Shown here in pieces: positions 46,649-54,936 of a stretch of DNA of 64,000 bases. This stretch comes from Nocardioides sp. LHD-245 (GTDB taxonomy: Bacteria; Actinomycetota; Actinomycetes; Propionibacteriales; Nocardioidaceae), in the NCBI RefSeq assembly GCF_030929495.1, contig NZ_JAVFWN010000001.1:434001-498000 (forward strand), written 5' to 3'. The number at the start of each line of letters is the position of its first letter. Within the stretch, counting starts at the first letter, position 1. The position numbers and the translations under genes are program-made. Under the pieces are notes generated by a model. The model was not told the origin of the DNA and did not search any database. It was given only the letters and a program-made list of their open reading frames with translations.

Positions 46649-46907
46649 CCACGCCGCTGGCCAGGTCGACGCGGACGGGCCGGTCGTCGTCGTGCGGGTC
46701 GGGCGTCACCGTGCCCTGGTTGTCGTGGGACCTCAGGTCGCGGTCGGCCCGGGCCCGCGCCGGGTCGAAGACGTCGATGAAGCTCCCCAGGCCGTCGGCC
46801 ATGCCGCCACTGGTCGGCGCGCCCTGGCGCAGGGTGCGGTGGCCGGCGAGCACGACGAGCACCAGGAGTGCGAGTCCTGCGCCCGCGAACACCGCGATCG
46901 TCGTCAT
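46626..46907 (-). CDS. Small single-pass membrane protein
   Basis: This 93-residue product starts with a membrane helix (TTIAVFAGAGLALLVLVVLAG). Next is a conserved-looking segment LGSFIDVFDPARARADRDL, and a charged tail with DDDRPVRVDLASGVVRV. Similar small proteins with the FIDVFDPARxRA motif occur next to ffh/glnD in related actinobacteria, as far as I recall; the function is unknown. The ATG at 46907 is divergent from ffh. Its end overlaps glnD by 23 bases in convergent orientation. Confidence 0.75.
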   Translation of the reverse strand: MTTIAVFAGAGLALLVLVVLAGHRTLRQGAPTSGGMADGLGSFIDVFDPARARADRDLRSHDNQGTVTPDPHDDDRPVRVDLASGVVRVRRTR

Positions 46908-46988
46908 CCGGACAGCATAGGCAGAGCACCGGCGGCTACGATCGGTGTTCGATCTTCCACCGACGACTCCGACGAGGACGCAACGCTC

Positions 46989-48566
46989 TTGTTCGCCACA
47001 CTTTCCGATCGCCTCACCGCGACCTTCAAGAACCTGCGCGGCAAGGGACGGCTCTCCGAGGCCGACATCGACGCGACCGCCCGCGAGATCCGGATCGCCC
47101 TTCTCGAGGCGGACGTGGCTCTGCCGGTCGTCAAGGAGTTCGTCGCCGCGATCAAGGAGCGCGCCCGCGGCGAGGAGGTCAGCGGTGCGCTGAACCCCGC
47201 CCAGCAGGTCGTCAAGATCGTCAACGAGGAGCTCGTCGAGATCCTCGGCGGCGAGACCCGGCGGCTGCGCTACGCCAAGTCGGGACCGACCGTCGTCATG
47301 CTGGCGGGCCTGCAGGGTGCCGGCAAGACCACGCTCGCGGCCAAGCTCGCGCTCTGGTTCAAGGACCAGGGCAAGACCCCGATGCTCGTGGCGTGCGACC
47401 TCCAGCGTCCCAACGCCGTCCAGCAGCTGCAGGTCAACGGCGAGAAGGTCGGCGTCCCGGTCTACGCGCCCGAGCCCGGCAACGGAGTCGGCGACCCGGT
47501 CTCCGTCGCGAAGGCCTCCATCGAGGAGGCCAAGCGCAAGCTGCACGACGTCGTGATCGTCGACACCGCCGGCCGCCTCGGCGTCGACGCCGAGATGATG
47601 GCCCAGGCCGCCGGCATCCGCGACGCCGTCCAGCCCGACGAGGTGCTCTTCGTCGTCGACGCGATGATCGGTCAGGACGCGCTCGTGACCGCGCAGGCCT
47701 TCCTCGACGGGGTCGGCTACGACGGCGTCGTCCTCACCAAGCTCGACGGCGACGCCCGCGGCGGCGCCGCGCTGTCGATCCGCCAGGTCACCGGCAAGCC
47801 GGTCATGTTCGCCTCCTCCGGCGAGAAGATGACCGACTTCGACGTCTTCCACCCCGACCGGATGGCCTCGCGCATCCTCGACATGGGCGACGTCCTCACC
47901 CTGATCGAGCAGGCGGAGAAGGCCTTCGACCAGGAGGAGGCGCTCAAGGCGGCCGAGAAGCTGTCGGGCGGCGACTTCACGCTCGACGACTTCCTGTCGC
48001 AGATGCAGCAGCTCAAGAAGCTCGGCTCGATGCAGAAGATCCTCGGGATGCTGCCCGGCATGGGCCAGATCCGCGAGCAGCTCGAGAACTTCGACGACCG
48101 CGAGATCGACCGGGTCGAGGCGGTCATCCGCTCGATGACCCCCGCCGAGCGCGCCAACCCCAAGCTCATCGACGGCTCCCGCCGAGCCCGCATCGCCAAG
48201 GGCTCGGGCCGCACCGTCTCCGATGTCAACCAGCTCGTCGACCGCTTCTTCGAGGCGCGCAAGATGATGATGCAGATGGCGCGGGGCGGGGGGATGCCCG
48301 GGATGCCGGGCATGCCGGGGATGCCCGGCGCGGGTGGCCCCGGCGGCGGCAAGCGGGTCAGCGCCAAGCAGAAGGCGAAGCAGGCCAAGGGCAAGGGCGC
48401 CCGCCGTTCCGGCAACCCGGCCAAGGCGGCCCAGGATGCCGCTGCCGCGAAGGCGAAGGCCGACGAGGCCAAGCCGAACCCGTTCGGTATCGGCCAGGAC
48501 ATCGACTACGAGGCGGCTGCCGAGAACCTGCAGCTGCCGAAGGACTTCTCCAAGTTCCTCAAGTAG
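46989..48566 (+). CDS. ffh: Signal recognition particle protein Ffh
   Basis: The 525-residue SRP54 GTPase recognises signal peptides on nascent chains. It has an N domain (LSDRLTATFKNLRGKGRLSE), GTPase motifs AGLQGAGKTTLAAKLA, DTAGRLGVD and TKLDGDARGG, and a C-terminal M domain with MQQLKKLGSMQKILGMLPGM. A Met/Gly/Pro-rich tail (MPGMPGMPGMPGAGGPGGG) and a basic extension follow. TTG 46989 was chosen because GAGGA precedes it and the N domain starts immediately. No SRP RNA gene was seen nearby. Confidence 0.96.
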   Translation: MFATLSDRLTATFKNLRGKGRLSEADIDATAREIRIALLEADVALPVVKEFVAAIKERARGEEVSGALNPAQQVVKIVNEELVEILGGETRRLRYAKSGPTVVMLAGLQGAGKTTLAAKLALWFKDQGKTPMLVACDLQRPNAVQQLQVNGEKVGVPVYAPEPGNGVGDPVSVAKASIEEAKRKLHDVVIVDTAGRLGVDAEMMAQAAGIRDAVQPDEVLFVVDAMIGQDALVTAQAFLDGVGYDGVVLTKLDGDARGGAALSIRQVTGKPVMFASSGEKMTDFDVFHPDRMASRILDMGDVLTLIEQAEKAFDQEEALKAAEKLSGGDFTLDDFLSQMQQLKKLGSMQKILGMLPGMGQIREQLENFDDREIDRVEAVIRSMTPAERANPKLIDGSRRARIAKGSGRTVSDVNQLVDRFFEARKMMMQMARGGGMPGMPGMPGMPGAGGPGGGKRVSAKQKAKQAKGKGARRSGNPAKAAQDAAAAKAKADEAKPNPFGIGQDIDYEAAAENLQLPKDFSKFLK

Positions 48567-48672
48567 TCAACTGGACTTGTCGGTATTGCGGTTGGGGACC
48601 AAACCGCAGGATTTCCGGGTCCAGGCATGCAGTCTCTGCCCAATCGATGGCGGGCCGATCCCAGGGGGTGAG

Positions 48673-49041
48673 ATGAGTTCGATTCTCATCGTCGACGGCG
48701 CCAATGTCGTCGGCGCTCGCCCGGACGGCTGGTGGAAGGACCGGGCCGGCGCGGCCGCGCGCCTCCACGAGCAGTTGCTCGTCGCCGATGTCGAGTTCGA
48801 CGTCGTCGTGCTGGTGCTCGAGGGGCAGGCCAAGGGCGGCGTCCGAGCGGGACGGGATGCTCATGTCCGCACCGTGCATGCCCCGAAGGACGGCGACACC
48901 ACGATCCTCGCCGAGGCCCGCAAGGCGGCCGAGCGCGGTGGTCGGGTCGTGGTGGTGACGGCCGACCGGGCGCTGGACGCCCGGGTCCACGGCGCCGGTG
49001 CCACGACGCTCTCGCCGACCTGGCTGCTCTCCCGCCTCTGA
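48673..49041 (+). CDS. NYN-domain protein, possible RNA nuclease
   Basis: The 122-residue protein opens with SILIVDGANVVGARPDGWW, the D-G-x-N motif of NYN/PIN-like metal-dependent nucleases. The later acidic residues GDTTILAEARKAAERGG and VVTADRALDARVHGAG complete a YacP/NYN-type active site. Related proteins degrade RNA; the target is unknown. The ATG at 48673 is preceded by GGGGGTGAG. It lies between ffh and an amidohydrolase and may be cotranscribed with the latter (59 bases between). Confidence 0.85.
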   Translation: MSSILIVDGANVVGARPDGWWKDRAGAAARLHEQLLVADVEFDVVVLVLEGQAKGGVRAGRDAHVRTVHAPKDGDTTILAEARKAAERGGRVVVVTADRALDARVHGAGATTLSPTWLLSRL

Positions 49042-49100
49042 CGCCGCTGACCTCGTTAGGGGGCACCGGCGGTCTCGGCGGCGTTGATAGCGTCGCCCGC

Positions 49101-50174
49101 GTGAGCGCGCTGAGGTTCTCCGGTCCGGTCCTGCCCGACGGCGAGGCGCGGGAGGTGTACGTCGTTGACGGGCGGATCACCTACGAGCGCCCGGCGGGTG
49201 CCGAGGGCGCCGGCGAGGGGTGGATCGTGCCCGGCCTGGTCGACGCCCACAACCATCTCGGCCTCGAGGACGGGGGAGCGGTCGACGACGCGGAGATCGA
49301 GCGGACCGCGATCGCCGACCGCGACAACGGCGTCCTGCTGACCCGCGACTGCGGCTCCCCGGCCGACACCCGGTGGGTGCACGAGCGCGAGGACCTGCCC
49401 CGGCTGATCCGCTGCGGGCGGCACGTGGCGCGGACCAAGCGCTACATCCGCAACTACGCCCAGGAGGTCGAGCCCGACGCGCTGGCGGACGCGGTCGCGG
49501 AGCAGGCCGTCGACGGTGACGGCTGGGTGAAGCTCGTCGGCGACTGGATCTCCCGCGACGACGGCGACCTCGCCCCGTCGTTCCCGGCCGACGCCGTCGC
49601 GGCGGCGATCCAGGTCGCCCACGCGCAGGGGGCCAAGGTCACCGCCCACTGCTTCGGCGCCGACTCGCTCTCCCCGCTCCTCGACGCCGGCATCGACTGC
49701 ATCGAGCATGGCACCGGGCTGACCGCGGCGCACCTGGACCGGATGGTGGCGGGCGGCGTCGCGCTGGTGCCGACAGTGCTGCAGACCGGCAAGTTCCCCG
49801 GCTTCGCCGAGACCGGGCGCGACAAGTTCCCCGCCTACAGCGCGACGATGGAGTCGCTCTACGCCACCCGCCGCGAGGTCCTGATGAGCGCGTACGACGC
49901 CGGCGTGGCGCTCTACGTCGGCAGTGACGGGGGTGGCTCGTCGCGCCACGGCGTGCTCCACGAGGAGATCCTGGCGATGGCCGCGATGGGCCTGCCCAAC
50001 GCGTATGTGCTCGCCGCCGCCTCCTGGCGCGGCCGGGCCTGGCTCGGCTGGAACCCCGGGCTCGACGAGGGCGACCCGGCCGACTTCGTCGTCTATCCGC
50101 GCAACCCGGTCGAGGACCTGTCCGTGCTCGCCGAGCCGTCCCGGGTGGTGCTGCGCGGCAAGGTCGTCGCCTGA
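49101..50174 (+). CDS. Amidohydrolase superfamily protein
   Basis: The 357-residue metal-dependent hydrolase has the beta-alpha barrel ligands VDAHNHLGLEDG (H-x-H), KVTAHCFGADS, CIEHGTGL and YVGSDGGGSSRHG (terminal Asp), framed by a small composite beta domain at both ends. Closest general types are imidazolonepropionase-like or dipeptidase-like amidohydrolases; the substrate is not predictable. The start is GTG 49101. Its 3' end overlaps the convergent membrane-protein gene by 82 bases. Confidence 0.9.
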   Translation: MSALRFSGPVLPDGEAREVYVVDGRITYERPAGAEGAGEGWIVPGLVDAHNHLGLEDGGAVDDAEIERTAIADRDNGVLLTRDCGSPADTRWVHEREDLPRLIRCGRHVARTKRYIRNYAQEVEPDALADAVAEQAVDGDGWVKLVGDWISRDDGDLAPSFPADAVAAAIQVAHAQGAKVTAHCFGADSLSPLLDAGIDCIEHGTGLTAAHLDRMVAGGVALVPTVLQTGKFPGFAETGRDKFPAYSATMESLYATRREVLMSAYDAGVALYVGSDGGGSSRHGVLHEEILAMAAMGLPNAYVLAAASWRGRAWLGWNPGLDEGDPADFVVYPRNPVEDLSVLAEPSRVVLRGKVVA

Positions 50175-50653
50175 CGCTCGCCGCGCGCCACTAACCACGC
50201 GATCGCGCACCCGACCGCGACGCACCCGAGCGTCCCGGCGACCAGCAGCCCGATCAGCATCGCGACGTGGTTCGGCACAGGTCGCGTCTCGATCGTCTCG
50301 TCCGAGGAGCAGGAGATGGTCAGCCGACCGGTTCCGGTGTCATAGACGAGGTCGAGCATCTCGATGTCCGATCCGGAGACCGACCACGATGGTCTGCGGA
50401 AGTCGACCGGGCCGTCGATGTCGCTCGCCTCGCAGCCGACGGAGTATCCGCTGTTGTCGGCGTCGGTCACGTAGATGCCGTAGGTGCGGTCGGCGGGTAG
50501 GCGGAGCTGTCGGGGCGAGTCGCCGAGCGGCTGTCCGTCCGCTCGGCTGGCGGTGAGATAGCCGACGCCCGGCACGGCGAGTGCCGCGACCGCGAGCAGG
50601 CTGAGAAACAGGCTCGACCAACCCCAGCGCGAACCAGTCAGGGAGCGTGACAT
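50093..50653 (-). CDS. Two-pass membrane protein of unknown function
   Basis: The 186-residue protein has an N-terminal membrane helix (about 14-34, SLFLSLLAVAALAVPGVGYL). A roughly 90-residue external region rich in Asp/Ser follows, with two cysteines (VGCEAS, ISCSSD), a second membrane helix (about 128-155, MLIGLLVAGTLGCVAVGCAI) and a basic Ser/Thr tail. I do not recognise the family. Its C-terminal 27 codons lie within the end of the amidohydrolase gene, so the two genes overlap tail to tail. It is divergent from rpsP. Confidence 0.72.
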   Translation of the reverse strand: MSRSLTGSRWGWSSLFLSLLAVAALAVPGVGYLTASRADGQPLGDSPRQLRLPADRTYGIYVTDADNSGYSVGCEASDIDGPVDFRRPSWSVSGSDIEMLDLVYDTGTGRLTISCSSDETIETRPVPNHVAMLIGLLVAGTLGCVAVGCAIAWLVARGERQATTLPRSTTRDGSASTDRSSTGLRG

Positions 50654-50912
50654 CGCAGCATCGTCCCACCCCCCTCCTCGCCGCCGAGCGGGTTTCGGAA
50701 TCTCCTGGCTGGATCATGCGTCGGCGTCGCCGGGAGGAGGCTCCTGATTTATGCCCGACTGCCCCGACGTGGCAGACTGTCCGACTGAGTTCTGCGACTT
50801 CCGGTCCCTCTCAACCGGTGGTGACAGAACCCGTCCGAGTCCGGGCCCCGGTGTTCCCCACCTGGCGGTCCCGGGCTCACCCACCACCAGTTCTCAAGGA
50901 GACACCACAAAC

Positions 50913-51404
50913 GTGGCCGTCAAGATTCGTCTGAAGCGCCTGGGCAAGGTCCGGGTTCCGCAGTACCGCATCGTCATCGTCGACTCGCGCAAGAAGCGCG
51001 ACGGCGCGGTGATCGAGGAGATCGGCAAGTACCACCCCAAGGAGGACCCGTCGTACATCGACGTCGTCTCCGAGCGGGCGCAGTACTGGCTCGGCGTCGG
51101 CGCACAGCCCTCCGAGGCCGTCGCCCGCATCCTCGAGATCACCGGTGACTGGCAGAAGTTCAAGGGCATCGACGGCGCCGAGGGCACCCTGAAGGTCAAG
51201 GAGCCCAAGCGCGACAAGCTCGAGATCTTCAACGAGGCCCTCAAGGAGGCCGCCAGCGAGCCCAAGGCTTCGGCGACCACCGCGAAGAAGAAGGCCGAGA
51301 AGAAGGCGGACAAGGTCGAGGAGGCTCCGGCTGCCGAGACCGCCGCCGAGACCCCGGCCGAGGCGCCGGCCGACGAGGCTCCGGCTGCCGAGACCGAGGC
51401 CTGA
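50913..51404 (+). CDS. rpsP: Ribosomal protein S16 with acidic/basic C-terminal extension
   Basis: This 163-residue small-subunit protein has the S16 core in the first 85 residues ([19 protein letters not shown] at the start, [14 protein letters not shown]). The remaining part is a low-complexity tail rich in Ala, Glu, Lys and Pro ([19 protein letters not shown]), about twice the E. coli length but common in actinobacteria. The start is GTG 50913 with AAGGAGA. The 259-bp gap upstream presumably holds the promoter and leader of the rpsP-khpA-rimM-trmD operon; no clear promoter hexamers were found there. Confidence 0.96.
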   Translation: MAVKIRLKRLGKVRVPQYRIVIVDSRKKRDGAVIEEIGKYHPKEDPSYIDVVSERAQYWLGVGAQPSEAVARILEITGDWQKFKGIDGAEGTLKVKEPKRDKLEIFNEALKEAASEPKASATTAKKKAEKKADKVEEAPAAETAAETPAEAPADEAPAAETEA

Positions 51405-51408
51405 GTCG

Positions 51409-51648
51409 ATGCTGGCTGACGCGCTGGAGCACCTCGTCCGCGGAGTGGTCGACCACCCCGACGACGTGGTCGTGCGCGACAAGCAGCTGCGTCGCGGCTC
51501 CGTGCTCGAGGTCCGGGTCCACCCCGACGACCTCGGCAAGGTGATCGGGCGGAGCGGCCGCACGGCGACCGCTTTCCGCACCGTGATCTCGGCGATCGCC
51601 GGCAACAGCGGCACCCGGATCGACTTCGTCGACACCGACCGTCGCTGA
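51409..51648 (+). CDS. khpA: KH-domain RNA-binding protein KhpA
   Basis: The 79-residue protein is a single KH domain with the GxxG loop in KVIGRSGRTATAFRTVI. KhpA with KhpB binds many RNAs and affects cell elongation and division in Gram-positive bacteria (family knowledge). It sits four bases after rpsP and before rimM, its conserved location. The ATG is at 51409. Confidence 0.93.
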   Translation: MLADALEHLVRGVVDHPDDVVVRDKQLRRGSVLEVRVHPDDLGKVIGRSGRTATAFRTVISAIAGNSGTRIDFVDTDRR

Positions 51649-51665
51649 GTCCACGCACGACAGCT

Positions 51666-51701
51666 CGAACGGGCGTCTCCCTCCGGGGAGGCGCCCGTTC
51701 G
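51666..51701 (+). terminator. Hairpin within the rpsP-khpA-rimM-trmD gene string
   Basis: CGAACGGGCG (51666-51675) pairs with CGCCCGTTCG (51692-51701), with an inner CTCC/GGAG pairing. It lies 17 bases after khpA. It could terminate or attenuate transcription before rimM, reducing rimM-trmD relative to S16. Confidence 0.65.
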
Positions 51702-51734
51702 GCGTTCCCGGCCCCACCCCCTAATCTCGGACGC

Positions 51735-52292
51735 GTGGAGAGCATCGAGGTCGTGGTCGGCCGGATCGGTAAGCCGCACGGTCTCCGGGGCGAGGTGACC
51801 GTCGACGTCCGCACCGACGAGCCCGAACGTCGGTACGCCGTCGGGGCGGTGCTCCAGGTGGAGGCGCCCCGCGGCTCGGCGTTCACCGCGCGCACCCTGA
51901 CCGTGAGCCGGATCCGCTGGCACCAGGGGGTGCTGCTGGCGAGCTTCGCGGAGCTGCCCGACCGCACCGCTGCCGAGTTGGCGCGCGGTGCGGTGCTGCG
52001 GGCCGTCGTACCGGCCGACGAGACACCGGAGGACCCCGAGGAGTTCTACGACCACCAGCTGGTCGGCCTCGCGGCGTACGACGTGGCCGGCACCCACCTC
52101 GGCGAGGTCGTCGGGCTCACCCACGGCGCCCAGGACCTGCTCCGGATCAGGACCCTCGACCGGCGCGAGGCGCTGGTGCCGTTCGTGAGCGCGCTGGTGC
52201 CCGAGGTCGACCTCGCCGGTGGCCGCGTGGTCATCGCCGACCGCCCCGGTCTGGTCAGCCCGTTCCCGGACGAGGAGGCGGACGACGAGTGA
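51735..52292 (+). CDS. rimM: Ribosome maturation factor RimM
   Basis: The 185-residue protein assists 16S rRNA processing and S19 assembly in the 30S subunit. The N-terminal [20 protein letters not shown] and the PRC-barrel segment [20 protein letters not shown] are typical. The start is GTG 51735. Its stop overlaps the trmD GTG start by four bases (GTGA). Confidence 0.95.
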   Translation: MESIEVVVGRIGKPHGLRGEVTVDVRTDEPERRYAVGAVLQVEAPRGSAFTARTLTVSRIRWHQGVLLASFAELPDRTAAELARGAVLRAVVPADETPEDPEEFYDHQLVGLAAYDVAGTHLGEVVGLTHGAQDLLRIRTLDRREALVPFVSALVPEVDLAGGRVVIADRPGLVSPFPDEEADDE

Positions 52293-53494
52293 GGCTCGAC
52301 TACGTCTCGATCTTCCCCGACTTCTTCGCGCCGCTCGAGCTCTCGCTGCCCGGCAAGGCCGCGGACAAGGGCCTGCTCGCGTTCGGCGTCCACGACCTGC
52401 GCGGCTGGACCCACGACCGGCACCACACCGTCGACGACACCCCGTACGGCGGCGGCGCCGGGATGGTCATGAAGCCCGAGCCGTGGGGCGAGGCCCTCGA
52501 CGAGCTGCTCACGCCGGGCACCACGGTCGTCTTCACCACCCCGTCGGGCGAGCCGTTCGACCAGCGCCTCGCCGAGGAGCTCGCCACCCGCGATCATCTC
52601 GTCTTCGCCTGCGGCCGCTACGAGGGCATCGACCAGCGGGTCATCGACCACGCCCGCGAGGTCGCCGAGGTCCGCGAGATCAGCCTCGGCGACTACGTCC
52701 TCAACGGCGGCGAGGTGGCCGCGTTGGCCATCACCGAGGCCGTCGTCCGACTGTTGCCGGGCTTCATGGGCAACGCCGCGTCCCTGGTCGAGGAGTCGCA
52801 CGCCGCGAGCGGGCTGCTGGAGTACCCCGTCTACACCAAGCCCCCCGCGTGGCGCGGCCACGAGGTCCCCGCCGTGCTGCGCTCCGGCGACCACGGCAGG
52901 GTCGCGGCCTGGCGCCACGAGCAGGCGGTACGACGCACCGCGGAGCGCCGCCCCGACCTGCTGGCGCCGTCGGTGCTGGACGACGGCACCCCGATCATCC
53001 GGGCCACCCCCGGCGACGCCGGCGAGCTGCTGACCCTCCAGCGGGCCTGCTGGGTCCAGGAGGCGCTCGCCAACGACATGCTCGACATCCCCGCCCTGCA
53101 CGAGTCGCTCGACGACGTACGCGCCTGGCTGGGGGAGTGGGACACCTATGTCGTCCGGCGGGCCGGACGGCTCGTCGCCGCCGTCCGCGGGCGGGTCGAG
53201 CCCGGTACGACCGGCGAGCCAGGAGACGTCTGGGACATCGGCCGGATCATGGTCGCTCCCGACCTGCAGGGCAGCGGCCTGGGTCGCGTCCTGCTGGCGC
53301 ACATCCAGGCGGTCGCGCCGGCCGGCGTGGCGTCGTACGTCCTGTTCACGGGCGCGGCCAGTGCCCGCAACCAGCGCATGTACAAGAAGGCCGGGTTCCG
53401 GCTGCGCCGGGACCTCCCGGCACCGCCGGGCGCCGTCGTGCTGACCAAGGACGCCCGGCGTCACCGTGCCGACACACAGCCGGGCCACCTGTAA
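52289..53494 (+). CDS. trmD: tRNA (guanine-37-N1)-methyltransferase fused to a GNAT acetyltransferase
   Basis: The 401-residue protein has an N-terminal SPOUT methyltransferase (about 1-230), complete with [18 protein letters not shown], the knot region [13 protein letters not shown] and [16 protein letters not shown]. It modifies G37 of tRNAs to prevent frameshifting. The last roughly 165 residues form a GNAT N-acetyltransferase, with acetyl-CoA loop [18 protein letters not shown] and [12 protein letters not shown]. There is no stop or frameshift between them, so it is a true fusion. What the GNAT domain acetylates is unknown. A GlnR box overlaps its stop codon. Confidence 0.95.
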   Translation: MRLDYVSIFPDFFAPLELSLPGKAADKGLLAFGVHDLRGWTHDRHHTVDDTPYGGGAGMVMKPEPWGEALDELLTPGTTVVFTTPSGEPFDQRLAEELATRDHLVFACGRYEGIDQRVIDHAREVAEVREISLGDYVLNGGEVAALAITEAVVRLLPGFMGNAASLVEESHAASGLLEYPVYTKPPAWRGHEVPAVLRSGDHGRVAAWRHEQAVRRTAERRPDLLAPSVLDDGTPIIRATPGDAGELLTLQRACWVQEALANDMLDIPALHESLDDVRAWLGEWDTYVVRRAGRLVAAVRGRVEPGTTGEPGDVWDIGRIMVAPDLQGSGLGRVLLAHIQAVAPAGVASYVLFTGAASARNQRMYKKAGFRLRRDLPAPPGAVVLTKDARRHRADTQPGHL

Positions 53495-53528
53495 CCCACC
53501 GGAAATCTCATCCGGACACCGGCGAAAC
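53491..53528 (+). promoter_or_regulatory. GlnR box upstream of the second ammonium transporter
   Basis: Half-sites GTAAC (53491), GAAAT (53502), CGGAC (53513, weak) and GAAAC (53524) are each spaced by six bases, the same layout as at 42538-42575. The first half-site overlaps the trmD-GNAT stop codon. The box ends 86 bases before the transporter ATG, leaving room for a promoter. Confidence 0.75.
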
Positions 53529-53614
53529 GCCCCGCCGAGATGCTCTGGGTCGGACGTGGACAGCGACGCTGCTGACCCACGCCACGGATTCCCGAGTAGA
53601 GCAGAGGTTCGCTT

Positions 53615-54871
53615 ATGTCCGACGTACTCGCGTGGCAGCTCATCTGTGCTGCCTTCGTCCTGTTCATGACGCCTGGTCTGGCCTTCTTCTACGGCGGCCT
53701 GGTCAAGCAGAAGTCCGTCGTGTCCATGATGATGCTGAGCTTCGGCTCGATCGCCGTCGTCACGCTGCTCTACGTGCTGATCGGCGGCACGGGGATCGCC
53801 GGCAACGGCACGGACGGCGGCAGCAAGCTGTTCGGCAATCCGTTCCAGGACTTCGGCATGTCCGACCTGATGTCGGGCGTCGGCGGCGGTGACGCGGCGA
53901 ACGCCTTCGGCGGCCACGCCTTCCTCGTGGCGTTCTGCATCATCACCGTCGCGCTGGTCTCAGGTGCGGTGGCCGACCGCGCGCGGTTCTGGCCGTGGAT
54001 GCTCTTCGCTGCGCTGTTCACGACCTTCGTCGTGTTCCCGACCTTCCGCTGGATCTGGGGCGTCGACTCCGAGGGCACGTTCTACGGCTGGCTCGCCAAC
54101 GACGTCTGGGGCCTCGGCCAGGGTGCGCTGGACTGGGCCGGTGGCACGGTGATCCACCAGTCGGCAGGTGCGGCCGCTCTCGCCCTCGCGCTGGTCCTCG
54201 GCAAGCGCAAGATCGGCTTCTCCAAGGAGGAGAGCGTCGCCCACAACGTCCCGCTGGTGCTCATCGGCGCCGCGATCCTCTGGTTCGGCTGGTACGGCTT
54301 CAACACCGGCGTGTTCGGCGCCGACGAGGGCCAGACCTCGCTGATCTTCTTCAACACCCTGGTCGCCCCGGCTGCGGCGCTGCTCGGCTGGATCGCCGTG
54401 GAGGCGGTCAAGGACGGCAAGGCCACCGCGGTCGGCGCCGCGTCCGGCATCGTCACCGGCCTGGTCGCGATCACCCCGGCCTGCGCGTTCCTGACGCCCG
54501 TCTGGGCCATGGTGCTCGGCCTGGTCTCCGGTGCCGTCTGCGCCTTCGCGGTCGACCTGAAGTTCAAGCTCGGCTTCGACGACACGCTCGACGTGGTGGG
54601 CATCCACCTGGTCGCCGGCTTCATCGGCTGCCTGTGGGTCGGCATCTTCGGTGCCGAGGCGCTCACCGGCGGCAGCCTGGTCTTCGGGGGCGAGGTCAAG
54701 CTCTTCCTGGCCCAGTTGCTCTCCTCGCTCACCGTGATCGCGTTCTCGTTCGTCGTCACCTTCGTGTTCGCCACGGCGATCGAGAAGACGATCGGCTTCC
54801 GGGCCAAGGAGGAGGACGAGATCGCCGGCATCGACCTGGTCCTCCACGGCGAGGGCTACGCGCTCGACTGA
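53615..54871 (+). CDS. Ammonium transporter (second copy)
   Basis: The 418-residue Amt family channel has GLAFFYGGLVKQKSVVSMMM, GGTVIHQSAGAAALALAL and LIGAAILWFGWYGFN. Where amtB at 42598 has a histidine followed by INAG (VVHINAG), this protein has VIHQSAG; both keep the first conserved histidine. It has no adjacent glnK. The two copies are clearly homologous but diverged, and both carry GlnR boxes. It stands alone, ending in a GC-rich hairpin. Confidence 0.96.
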   Translation: MSDVLAWQLICAAFVLFMTPGLAFFYGGLVKQKSVVSMMMLSFGSIAVVTLLYVLIGGTGIAGNGTDGGSKLFGNPFQDFGMSDLMSGVGGGDAANAFGGHAFLVAFCIITVALVSGAVADRARFWPWMLFAALFTTFVVFPTFRWIWGVDSEGTFYGWLANDVWGLGQGALDWAGGTVIHQSAGAAALALALVLGKRKIGFSKEESVAHNVPLVLIGAAILWFGWYGFNTGVFGADEGQTSLIFFNTLVAPAAALLGWIAVEAVKDGKATAVGAASGIVTGLVAITPACAFLTPVWAMVLGLVSGAVCAFAVDLKFKLGFDDTLDVVGIHLVAGFIGCLWVGIFGAEALTGGSLVFGGEVKLFLAQLLSSLTVIAFSFVVTFVFATAIEKTIGFRAKEEDEIAGIDLVLHGEGYALD

Positions 54872-54890
54872 GCGCCGTCGTACGACCAGC

Positions 54891-54921
54891 AGGCCCGTCC
54901 CGGCTCGCCCGGGGCGGGCCT
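54891..54921. terminator. Hairpin between amt and fic
   Basis: AGGCCCG (54891-54897) pairs with CGGGCCT (54915-54921), with further CCGG-type pairing inside. It lies between convergent gene ends. Confidence 0.55.
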
Positions 54922-54936
54922 GGCCTGTTGCCCCGC

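Noticed and set aside
46907..46989. An SRP RNA (ffs) gene near ffh
   Set aside because: No stretch with the conserved GGAA-tetraloop helix was found in the short gap.
50654..50912. An RNA leader or riboswitch before rpsP
   Set aside because: No recognisable conserved leader structure could be drawn; only a probable promoter region by position.
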